Source: Bacillota bacterium (GTDB lineage Bacteria; Bacillota; Clostridia; Acetivibrionales; DSM-1351). From it: a DNA stretch of 64,000 bases. Location of the stretch: NCBI GenBank assembly GCA_023439045.1, contig JAEXOY010000015.1, positions 124,001 to 188,000 on the forward strand, read 5' to 3'. The translations under genes were made by a program, and so were the position numbers. Each line of letters begins with the position of its first letter. Positions within the stretch are counted from its first letter, which is position 1. A model generated the notes under the pieces. That model was not told the DNA's origin, did no database searches, and was given only the letters and a program-made list of their open reading frames with translations. Shown here piece after piece: positions 26,181 through 35,400 of this stretch.

Positions 26181-28007
26181 ATGTGCGGAATAGTTGGATA
26201 TATAGGTAAAAGAAAAGCAGTACCAGTTTTATTAAATGGTCTTTCAAAGTTAGAATATAGAGGTTATGACTCAGCAGGAGTGTCTATAAATGAAGAAGGA
26301 AAGTTAAAGGTAATTAAATGCAAGGGAAGGCTTGTAAATCTCGAAAATAAAGTAAAAGAAGAAAATCCACAGGGAAATATGGGTATTGGGCATACACGTT
26401 GGGCAACTCACGGAGAACCAAATGATGTTAACTCACATCCCCATATCAGCCAATCAGGAAAAATTTCAGTTGTTCATAATGGAATAATTGAAAACTATAT
26501 GCAGATTAAAGAGTTCTTAATAGGGCAGGGATATACCTTTAGGTCTGAAACAGATACTGAGGTAATAGCTCATCTAGTAGAATACTATTATGAAGGAAGC
26601 CTAGTTGACGCTGTTATGAAGGTAATTGATGAAATAGAGGGATCTTATGCTTTAGGTGTAATTAGTCAAGATAATGAGGATATGTTTATTTGTGCAAGAA
26701 AAGAGAGCCCACTAATAATAGGTCTGGGGCAAGATGAAAACTTTGTAGCATCAGATATCCCAGCTATACTTGAATACACTAGAGATATCTATATCCTTGA
26801 GGATAAAGAGGTTGCTATTATTACAAAGGATGATGTAAAGGTATTTAATAGCCTTGGGGCACCAGTAAATAAAGAAGTATTTAAGGTTAATTGGGATGTT
26901 GAAGCTGCTGAAAAGGGTGGCTATGAGCATTTCATGATGAAGGAAATGTACGAGGAGCCAAAGGTTATTCGTGACACAATCAACCCAAGAATCAAAAATG
27001 GCGAATTGGTGCTAGATAGCATTAAGTTGACGGAAGAGGACGTAAAGGATATTGAAAAGATTTATATAGTAGCTTGTGGAACAGCATACCACGCTGGTGT
27101 TGTGGGCAAATATATTATTGAGAAGCTGTGCAGAATACCGGTAGAAGTGGATGTTGCTTCAGAATTCAGATACCGTGATCCATTAATTAATGAAAAGAAT
27201 TTGACAATAATTATTAGCCAATCCGGTGAAACAATTGATACTTTATTTGCATTGAGAGAGGCAAAGAAAAAGGGCTCAAGAATATTATCCATCGTTAATG
27301 TGGTGGGCAGCTCAATCGCTCGTGAATCACATGACGTTCTGTATACATGGGCTGGACCTGAAATAGCAGTTGCTTCAACTAAGGCTTACAATACTCAGCT
27401 AACAGCATTGTACCTTGTAGCTCTAGGCTTAGGACTCAAGAAGGGAACTGTAACACATGAGGAATATCAAGCTATAATTGCTCAGATGAAGGACATTCCA
27501 AGTGGTATAGAAAAGATATTGCACAACAAGGCAGATATTCAGAAGTTTGCAAATATGCACTATAATGCAAAGAGCATATTCTTTATAGGTAGAGGCCTGG
27601 ACTATGCGCTTTCAATGGAAGGCTCACTCAAGCTCAAGGAAATTTCATATATCCACTCGGAGGCATACGCAGGTGGAGAACTCAAGCATGGTACTATTGC
27701 TCTTATCGAAAAAGGTACATTGGTAGTTTGTCCAATGACTCAGGATGCGCTATTTGAAAAGATGGTGAGCAATATAAGAGAGGTTAAGGCAAGAGGAGCA
27801 GTTGTGCTCGCAATAACCCAAGAGAAGAATTGCGAAGAACTCAAAAAGACCGCAGATTTGGTTATATCCATTCCAGACGTGGATTCCTTGACTGCCCCAA
27901 TATCAGCAGTTACACCACTTCAGCTGTTTGCCTACTACATGGCATTAGAAAGAGGCTGTGACGTTGACAAGCCACGAAACCTTGCGAAGTCGGTAACGGT
28001 GGAGTAG
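26181..28007 (+). CDS. glmS: Glucosamine-6-phosphate synthase
   Basis: Glutamine:fructose-6-phosphate aminotransferase of 608 residues, first step of amino-sugar synthesis. Cys2 (M-C-G-I-V-G) is the glutaminase nucleophile after Met removal; the N-terminal Ntn domain is followed by two SIS domains, with S-Q-S-G-E-T in the first and the C-terminal K-P-R-N-L-A-K-S-V-T-V-E that closes the active site. AAGGAGA precedes the ATG. It is controlled by the upstream ribozyme. The conserved 3' end is the recognition site for Tn7-type transposons, and an accessory island begins directly after it. Confidence 0.98.
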   Translation: MCGIVGYIGKRKAVPVLLNGLSKLEYRGYDSAGVSINEEGKLKVIKCKGRLVNLENKVKEENPQGNMGIGHTRWATHGEPNDVNSHPHISQSGKISVVHNGIIENYMQIKEFLIGQGYTFRSETDTEVIAHLVEYYYEGSLVDAVMKVIDEIEGSYALGVISQDNEDMFICARKESPLIIGLGQDENFVASDIPAILEYTRDIYILEDKEVAIITKDDVKVFNSLGAPVNKEVFKVNWDVEAAEKGGYEHFMMKEMYEEPKVIRDTINPRIKNGELVLDSIKLTEEDVKDIEKIYIVACGTAYHAGVVGKYIIEKLCRIPVEVDVASEFRYRDPLINEKNLTIIISQSGETIDTLFALREAKKKGSRILSIVNVVGSSIARESHDVLYTWAGPEIAVASTKAYNTQLTALYLVALGLGLKKGTVTHEEYQAIIAQMKDIPSGIEKILHNKADIQKFANMHYNAKSIFFIGRGLDYALSMEGSLKLKEISYIHSEAYAGGELKHGTIALIEKGTLVVCPMTQDALFEKMVSNIREVKARGAVVLAITQEKNCEELKKTADLVISIPDVDSLTAPISAVTPLQLFAYYMALERGCDVDKPRNLAKSVTVE

Positions 28008-28125
28008 GTGGAGTTGGGAAGGTTCATAATTAAGTATTTTGATACCAACAACCATTTCCCTTTGTACCCATTAAATAAACATTTTCAACAAAAAATAAAC
28101 CTTTTAATGAAAAATAATGTTCTTC

Positions 28126-28170
28126 AAGGAGCAGGAGAGTTAGAGTGAAAATCCGACAAACCTGCTCTTT
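28126..28170 (+). terminator. Terminator-like hairpin after glmS with an unusual conserved loop
   Basis: Ten-pair stem (28126-28135 with 28161-28170) and a 25-nt loop ending AATCCGACAAA, with T-rich sequence after it. The same loop core occurs in a second hairpin at 42679-42730. Confidence 0.6.
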
Positions 28171-28500
28171 ATTTATGCTGTTTATAGGATTATTTATGAA
28201 GGAAAAAGGGAGTAGAAAATAGGATTTACGACGAAGTGAAAAGGGAAAAAGACATAGAATAAAAGATTAAACGAAAAGCAGATAACCCAGTGTTTGAGCA
28301 AGTCTTAAGGAGTAGAGAGTAAGGTTTAGGGAACATGGAGTAAGGAAATGGGGAAAATAATTTGAATTAAAAGCTTAAAAACCTTATTCCTTTTTCCTAA
28401 AACCTGCCTTAACCCGTATTCCCATATCCTTTAACCCCTAAAAAAATGGGAGCAGGAAAATGAAGGGTTTGGGGGCATTGGGCGTTGAAGAACTTTTTTT
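28171..28500. other. Non-coding stretch at the start of the accessory island
   Basis: 330 bp, purine-rich on the plus strand in its first half (many AAGGAGTAGAG-like words) and pyrimidine-rich in its second half, so it could fold on itself. The 9-bp GTTCTTCAA at about 28119 is mirrored by TTGAAGAAC at 28486. No gene recognised. Confidence 0.4.
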
Positions 28501-28899
28501 ATGCAAACATTTATACATATTTTAAAGTTACTTGATTCAAAACAAGATGTAATTTTTATTGAAATTGTAGTTGATGATTTACCTGAAGGGACGAATGGAA
28601 AGAGATTTTCAAGGTTGAAAGATGGAAATAAAAAACGTAAGTATGCGATTGGTAAGATACTGTTGAGGGATGGTAGAGAAAACTGCTTAATAGAAATTGA
28701 ACGTGAAGAACGATCTTTATCAATGCTTATAGTAAAGGCTTATACTGCTATGGATTGGGAAAAAGTATGTTGTCTGATATTACTTGGTTTAGTTAATGAA
28801 AGTGGTACTTGGTGCAACAAAACTATAAATAAATTGCCGAATCAAGGATTAGAAAGAAAAAAACATACTGATAGAAGTCTCAGTGAAAGAGCTGAGTAA
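28501..28899 (+). pseudogene. Remnant resembling the TnsE C-terminal domain of Tn7-like transposons
   Basis: Frame of 132 codons with no ribosome-binding site before its first ATG. Residues about 27-100 carry the pattern L-P-E-G-x-x-G-K-R-F-S-x-L-x-D-G-x-x-K-R-K-Y-A-I then E-x-E-R-E-x-x-x-L-S-M-L and L-L-G-L-V-N-E-S-G-x-W, which I associate with the C-terminal domain of TnsE, the protein that directs Tn7-like elements to replicating DNA. A full TnsE is several hundred residues, so the N-terminal part is missing, and the C-terminus ends in an unrelated basic tail. The position just downstream of glmS and on the same strand fits a decayed Tn7-like insertion. Family call is from memory of motifs. 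Confidence 0.5.
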
Positions 28900-29113
28900 A
28901 TATATGAATTACTATAGATTATAAAAATAAAAAATGTATTATGCCTTTTTAATAAAGGTCTAATCATTTAGATAAAATACAATGAATATATTATCAAAAT
29001 AAGTAATAATTTAGTGAATGTGTATTAAAAATGTAGTATACTGAGTATGGAATAAGTTTGTGTAAATGGGACAATAAGTAATCAAGAACACAATTAACAT
29101 ACGAGGTGGTAAA

Positions 29114-29857
29114 ATGAAAACTTGCAATGTGGATTCTTTTGGGAAATTTCATAAAATAGTTCAAAAATATACTGATGAAATAATATATAGAGGAGTGTCT
29201 AAAGCATCGTATGAATTGATACCTAAAGTAGGTCGAAAGCATTGTTCAGAAAACTTTAATTTATCTGGGAAATATAAAGATTTAATTGATTATGAGGAAG
29301 AGATTTTAAATGAGTTTAGGAAGTATGCACTTCCATTTTTAGAATATACTCCGTCGAAAGAATCTGAATGGTGGGAGTGGTGGGCTATTGCTCAACATCA
29401 TGGACTTCCTACAAGATATCTTGATTGGACACGTAACCCATTGGTAGCAGCTTACTTTGCTATAGAGGATTGTAACACAGAAGAAGACTGTGTAGTTTAT
29501 GCGGTAGATCAATCACAGTTTTTAGATGTTGACTACCAAAGCTATCAAACACCTCTAGAGGTTGATGAGATATTTTTGTATATACCACCACATATAAATA
29601 AACGGATAATAGCACAGAATGGCATTTTTACAGTACATAACCTACCCGAAATACCACTTGAACAAGTTGTGAAACCAAATGATAAAATTAAAAAGGTTCG
29701 TGGAGAAAAATACGATGTAAATAAGATTATTATTTCTATTTCTGCTAAAAAGGAATTTAAAAGAATATTAAACTTATATGGTGTAAACAAATCAACTATA
29801 TACCCTGGCCTTGATGGAATTGCTGGATATTTGGAGTGGCGTTCATTAGACTGCTAA
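29114..29857 (+). CDS. FRG-domain protein
   Basis: Protein of 247 residues with an FRG domain: Y-R-G at about residue 23, then the signature H-H-G-L-P-T-R-Y-L-D-W-T-R-N-P-L-V-A near 93-110. The domain is common in accessory regions and of unsettled biochemical function; it has been linked to conflict systems. GAGGTGG precedes the ATG. The next gene (sce7725/beta family) begins 17 bp after its stop in the same direction, so they are co-transcribed. Confidence 0.85.
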   Translation: MKTCNVDSFGKFHKIVQKYTDEIIYRGVSKASYELIPKVGRKHCSENFNLSGKYKDLIDYEEEILNEFRKYALPFLEYTPSKESEWWEWWAIAQHHGLPTRYLDWTRNPLVAAYFAIEDCNTEEDCVVYAVDQSQFLDVDYQSYQTPLEVDEIFLYIPPHINKRIIAQNGIFTVHNLPEIPLEQVVKPNDKIKKVRGEKYDVNKIIISISAKKEFKRILNLYGVNKSTIYPGLDGIAGYLEWRSLDC

Positions 29858-29874
29858 TGGAAAGGAGCGAATGT

Positions 29875-30915
29875 ATGTACATACCTGTTATGAAAAATAG
29901 AACGATTGAAATGTCAGTACTTAAGGATCTTATTAATGTTGGTCTTAGTAATAACACTATACCCATGATAGAAATTATTCAAGAGAGATCTAGAAGTAAT
30001 TTAAATAAGGATTATATTCAAGAAATCCAAGAAATCTTTGAAAATGGTAAAAATAAATTCTTATTGGACATTCCGAAAATCAATATCACGGGCTCAACTG
30101 CTGAACCAGTACAAAAATTCATGACTAGAGTCAATAGACAAAGGAACTTTTGTTTTGATCAAATAAAGATGTGTATAAACATTCCTGGAATTATACCAGT
30201 ATTGTCATACAATAACCGAGAAATCCCAAGTTTAGATGTTTTATTTGAGGATATGGATGAGTTGCACAATTGCTTTTCAAAAATTGCAGTTCGGATGACC
30301 CCAACCCATTATAATAAAATTGGTGAGGATTGTTTGCAAAGACTTAATCGGGACGATATATTCATTTTAGATATAGATGACAAAGGTCACATGAATCCTG
30401 CTTTCAAATTAGTCTATAAGAATATCCATACATATAAAAAGACTGGCGGCTTTGTCTCTGTTATTTTAAACTCAAACAGGCCTAGCACTATGTTTAACAA
30501 GAATATTATAGATGGTGAGCCTATTGAAGACATAGATAATAGTTTACTTGAAATGTACTCAATGGCTCAGTATAAGTTCGACGGTTTTGGAGATTATGCT
30601 TGTAGTACAAATACATTGCCCTCAACAGGTGGTACGATAAGTCCAGCAGGTATTTATTACTCTAAAGAGAATAACTTTTTCGTTGGTTATAAAGGTAGAA
30701 CGCCCACTTTGTCAGAATTTCCAACATATATTGCTCCTGAAATTTTTCGGTCAGAGTACTGGAATGAATATGATGAGGATCATCATATTCACTGTCCTGG
30801 ATGTAGTAAAATTAAATCAATTATTCAAGGTGAGGAAAGTGGGAAAAGTCAAGCCATTTGGAAAGGAATATGTATGAACCACTATATATATACTGTTGAC
30901 CAATTACTGAAATAA
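29875..30915 (+). CDS. sce7725/beta-family protein
   Basis: Protein of 346 residues. It opens with M-Y-I-P-V-M-K-N-R and I-P-M-I-E-I-I-Q-E and ends with a C-terminal H-I-H-C-P-G-C-S-K-I cluster, features of the beta-protein/sce7725 family often found beside an sce7726-family nuclease, which is present here as the next, convergent gene. The ATG at 29875 follows AAAGGAG by eight bases; an overlapping ATG at 29871 is out of frame. Function is unknown; the family recurs in phage-defence neighbourhoods. Confidence 0.75.
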   Translation: MYIPVMKNRTIEMSVLKDLINVGLSNNTIPMIEIIQERSRSNLNKDYIQEIQEIFENGKNKFLLDIPKINITGSTAEPVQKFMTRVNRQRNFCFDQIKMCINIPGIIPVLSYNNREIPSLDVLFEDMDELHNCFSKIAVRMTPTHYNKIGEDCLQRLNRDDIFILDIDDKGHMNPAFKLVYKNIHTYKKTGGFVSVILNSNRPSTMFNKNIIDGEPIEDIDNSLLEMYSMAQYKFDGFGDYACSTNTLPSTGGTISPAGIYYSKENNFFVGYKGRTPTLSEFPTYIAPEIFRSEYWNEYDEDHHIHCPGCSKIKSIIQGEESGKSQAIWKGICMNHYIYTVDQLLK

Positions 30916-30927
30916 TAATGCCAGTTA

Positions 30928-31791
30928 TTACTCATGTAAATAAATTAGAGCAGGATCAATAGTACTACTAAAAAAAGATTGAATATCAATTGGAAGTATG
31001 TCGTTATAATTTTGTTTGATAAAATTCCAATTAGCCCGGTATAAATTTTTCAAAACATTTTTAAAATCAATATTAATCGTTTTGGCTGTATATTTAGATA
31101 GTAATAACTCAATTCTACCTTCTTTTGAAGGTGGAATATTTTTTGTGATTTTATGCTTATATAAAATTGTATTTATATCTTCAGTTGACAAATTTATTAA
31201 TTGAAGTCGCGGTGAAATATTAGGGCTTTTGCTTGCTTTTCTTGAGTCAACTAGCTTGATTTCTTGACTGTTGGAATATGTTTTTATACCACAAAAATCT
31301 GGAAGAATGTCTAACAAGTCTTTAAGACTTCCTACTGGTGCTACTACAAATATATATTCAAAGATCTTGGAATAATCATTAATTTGTTTTTCTAGTCTTT
31401 TAAAATTGTCAAATTCTGTTTTTATTTCATAAGCATATGAAGAACCATTTATACGACAAATATCAACACGACTATTTAGACTTTGCATTTCAAATACAAC
31501 AGTATCTTCGAGGTACCTAAGTTCACTAGAAATGTAGTATTTCAAAGTTCTTTCGCAAGGGTAATATTTTAATAATAAAGTATTAATAAATTTATTTGCA
31601 ATTATATATTTTGAGTATTCATCAAACAATTCTGAATATTTTGAACCAAATATATTCAATAGCTGTCTCCATAACTGAACATCAGGTGTAAACATACTAT
31701 ATTGCTTATTTATATGTTTAGATGCATTTAACAGTTGCTCTATACTACATTCTTCTTCAATTTTATTTAAAAGTTCAATTTCATAATTCAT
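30928..31791 (-). CDS. sce7726-family protein, PD-(D/E)xK nuclease-like
   Basis: Protein of 287 residues with a restriction-endonuclease-like core: S-R-V-D110-I, then Y-E122-I-K124, then D128 and K131-R-L-E-K-Q. This matches the sce7726 family. It probably binds or cuts nucleic acid. The gene lies 5 bp after a Phd-type antitoxin gene on the same strand, so the two are an operon, and it is convergent with the sce7725-like gene (12 bp between stops, no terminator). Confidence 0.75.
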   Translation of the reverse strand: MNYEIELLNKIEEECSIEQLLNASKHINKQYSMFTPDVQLWRQLLNIFGSKYSELFDEYSKYIIANKFINTLLLKYYPCERTLKYYISSELRYLEDTVVFEMQSLNSRVDICRINGSSYAYEIKTEFDNFKRLEKQINDYSKIFEYIFVVAPVGSLKDLLDILPDFCGIKTYSNSQEIKLVDSRKASKSPNISPRLQLINLSTEDINTILYKHKITKNIPPSKEGRIELLLSKYTAKTINIDFKNVLKNLYRANWNFIKQNYNDILPIDIQSFFSSTIDPALIYLHE

Positions 31792-31796
31792 TTTTT

Positions 31797-32033
31797 TTAC
31801 TTACCATCCTTATATGGTGTGATTACAGTTGATTTTGCAAAAGGCATTTTAACTGTTAAATCTGATCCTGTTAATTCTACATATTTTTCTGCAGATATAA
31901 TGACAACTAAGGCGGTATTGTTTTGTGTTACCAAAACGGGTTCGCCAGTTTCTACTACATTTTTAAATACTTTTGATGCCTGTCCTCTATTGAAAACGGT
32001 AGCCTGTTCTACATTTTTAATAAGTGAATTCAT
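31797..32033 (-). CDS. Phd/YefM-family antitoxin-like protein
   Basis: Protein of 78 residues with the Phd/YefM fold pattern: N-R-G-Q-A-S-K-V-F-K-N-V-V-E-T-G-E-P-V-L-V-T-Q-type segment followed by A-L-V-V-I-I-S-A-E-K-Y. The first half should bind DNA and autoregulate. No RelE/YoeB-type toxin follows; the only co-directional partner is the sce7726-like gene. The start at 32033 is preceded by GGAGGGG. Confidence 0.85.
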   Translation of the reverse strand: MNSLIKNVEQATVFNRGQASKVFKNVVETGEPVLVTQNNTALVVIISAEKYVELTGSDLTVKMPFAKSTVITPYKDGK

Positions 32034-32217
32034 ATAGACCCCTCCAATTACATTATACAATATTTACTTAATTTAGTAAAATAATAATTAGTATAAAAGT
32101 AATTACTATAGTAAGTATATTTATAAGATTCAAAAGGGTGGTTTATATTCTTGTAATAAATCTGCTTTTAACAACTCAAAAAAAGAAGAGGCGTAAATAG
32201 TTTGCAAAGCCAATATT

Positions 32218-32247
32218 TTGATGAATTGTAAAAAAATATAGTATAAT
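32218..32247 (+). promoter_or_regulatory. Promoter of the NACHT gene
   Basis: TTGATG at 32218-32223 and a perfect TATAAT at 32242-32247 with 18-bp spacing; implies a leader of about 165 nt before the ATG at 32420. Confidence 0.55.
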
Positions 32248-32419
32248 GTATAATTAAAGTAACTAAGTGTAAAATTACTAATTAGTTTGAATTTAGCAGT
32301 TGTGTTTATATTATTAAGGATATTCTGTTCTGAGTATCTATTAATGTAAATGAAATCATTAAATAATGAACGAGATATCAAGTAGGAATAAAGAAAGGGT
32401 TAAAAAGGAGATAGTATTT

Positions 32420-35400
32420 ATGAATTATAGTTTTAAAGATGTATGTAATTATGTAAAAAAAAGTTATGCAAAAGATTCTAAGGTGATTTCTGCTATAGAT
32501 AATATTGCAGGGGTCGCAATTATTGGGTTAATAACGGGTGTGGCGATTACACAACAATCAGCACTTCCCTTTGGATTACTTTCTGTAAAGAACGAGATAA
32601 CTAAACTTAGTAAGTTTATTTACAATAAGTTAACCAAAAGTAGAAAAGATGAAGACTTTTTATGTCATCAAGAACGAATGCGTATTACATATAGTCTTAT
32701 TTGTTATACTTCTTTTTTTGAAGCTGTAGATAGGTTACTTCCAGATAGTTTGAGAAATGCTGTGGAATTAAGCCAAAAAGATCAAGAATATATACTTGAA
32801 AATAAATTGAATGATAGCGCTGCTACACTTGAATCTAAAGGAAAAGCATCTGCAAAGATTAATATACCAGTGTGTATTACTTTCCCACATCCTATTGAAA
32901 GTTATAGTGATCAAAAAAATAGGCTTACCGAATTATATAGTACTATGAATAAAACTCTATTTAAATTTATTGAAAGTTCATACATATGGGATGTTATGAC
33001 AGATACTGAACAAAATAATTGTATAAAGTGTATAGACGCAATACCAAAGGAAGCATTAAAATGTTTTGACTCACAATATTGTGAGCTGTCATATAAATTT
33101 GAAGACTTCTGTATTTGGGCCAATTTATATGAGCATCATAAAACGCAAACCTTTTTAGACAATTATTCTAGTTTTGTTCAGAAATTTGTTGAAATAGTAG
33201 AAAATGATAGTAAAAAAATGGACATTGGATTTAATGATTTACGTGAAGTTATTAAGAGTATTCCTGCAAAATTAAAGGCAGGTCGTTCAGAAGAAATTGT
33301 TAATTCGCTAAAGCTTATTTACGACGATGATATAGAGGAGGCGGTAATAAAGGATACAGAAAAAGAATCTAATGATAATATGGTATTTCCTAAAATAAAA
33401 GATGCTTTTATACCTCAATCATATAAAGTTATTTGCAAAACAGATGAAATGAAAAAAATCGAAGATGAGAATACTTGGAAAAATGCCTCAACAAAAAACG
33501 ATCTTGGAGCATTTATTACAAGTTTTTTAAGCTCGCCATATAGTATCGAAACTCCATTAATAATTCTAGGGCATCCAGGTAGTGGAAAATCACTGCTTAC
33601 TAAAGTGCTTGCTTCTGCGTTGTTTTCTCAAAGATATACGCCTATAAGAATTCCATTGCGTGAAGTAAATGCTTCGACATCCATTCATAGCCAAATAGAA
33701 GAATATATAAATAAAAAAACCTATGAAAAAATAGATTCGTGGTCAAGTTTCAGTAGCCAATTTGAGGATAGTCCTTTGGTGATTATTTTAGATGGATATG
33801 ATGAATTACTTCAAGCGAGTGGAAAAGTCTTTACGGGGTATTTGAATGATGCAAAGGAGTTCCAGAGAAGCCTGTATAATCTAAAACACCCGGTTAGAGT
33901 AATTGTTACAAGTAGACTTACCCTAATTGATAAAGCTGTTATACCTAAAGGATCAACAATTCTAAGACTACTTGAATTCAACTCTGAGCAGAGAAAAAAA
34001 TGGATTAGTATTTGGAATGATGCAAATGCTAATTTTTTTGAAAGTTGCACTCCTAAAATTGAACAATTTAAGTTGCCTAATGAAGAAGATATTGGGGCTA
34101 ATAATATTTTAGCTTTGGCAAAACAACCATTACTTTTATTAATGTTGGCTATATTCGATTCTGAAGGTAATAAATTGAAAAATAGTGTTAATTTAGATAG
34201 AACTGCACTGTATGATAGCCTTTTGAGACGTTTTATAAAAAGAGAAAAACTGAAGAGTAAAAATTGTACATTGAATGAGTATGAATTAGAAAATGCAATT
34301 GATGTTGATATGGAAAGACTCGGAGCCACTGCCATAGGTATGTATAATCGTCGAAAGTTATATATTGTCTCAAAGGAACTGAATAATGACATTCTTTTCT
34401 TTAATCAAGAAAAGGATATTCCGGATAATGCTGGACAAAGCTTAACGCAAGCAGAAATGCTTCTTGGAAGTTTTTTCTTTGTTCAAAAGTCACAAGTAAG
34501 ACAGAAAGATGATAATATAAGTAATCAGAACTATGACAATATAGCATTTGAGTTTCTTCACAATACTTTTGGGGAATTTTTGACTGCATACTTTATAGTG
34601 TTAAAAACATTTAAGGAAGTCCAAATGTTGCATGAGTTAAATAATAGTGAAATATTAAAAATAGAACTACATAAAAAATTAGAAGCTAAAGATTCATTTA
34701 GTAAAGAGTGGTACGCTTGCTTAATATATGCACATCTTTCAGCTAGACCTGTAATAATTCAAATGATTAAGGAATGGAAAATTCATTATTTAAATCGTAT
34801 GAATTTTTCTGATGAAAATTTTATTAAACAATTTGATGTTATTCTGCATAATCAAATAAATCGAGTTTTAACAAAACAGAATATGCCATCAATAATTCAG
34901 GGAGATCTAGGTGCTAGCTTTGGGCGTTATCCACTGTTAGGACACACAGCACTGTTTACTTTAAATTTAATAATTTTGCATACTGCATTTTCTGAATCTG
35001 AGTTTATATTTAATGAGGAAATTATTGAAACATATGAAGATGGCACAAAGCCATGGGATAGGTTGACTCATATTTGGCGTTCATGGTTTTCAGCAGAAAA
35101 TCTTAATGGACTAAATACAGTATTTATTGCTAATAGAGACTATTCAGATGTCGGATCAAAAGTAATAATTATTCCGCAAAAAAATCTTTTATTGGACACG
35201 CCAAGTTGTAATAACATGGAATCAATTTTAAATGTTTCTGAAGCACTTGGTGATAACGTTACAAAATGTATGGCATTAATTCTTTCATATGATAGTACCT
35301 CAGATTCGGGTTCGAAACTTAATTATATCAACAAACTGAATGACTATGAAAAAATTGATATTGATATTCAAATTATAATTAAAAGACTTTTAAAAAAAAT

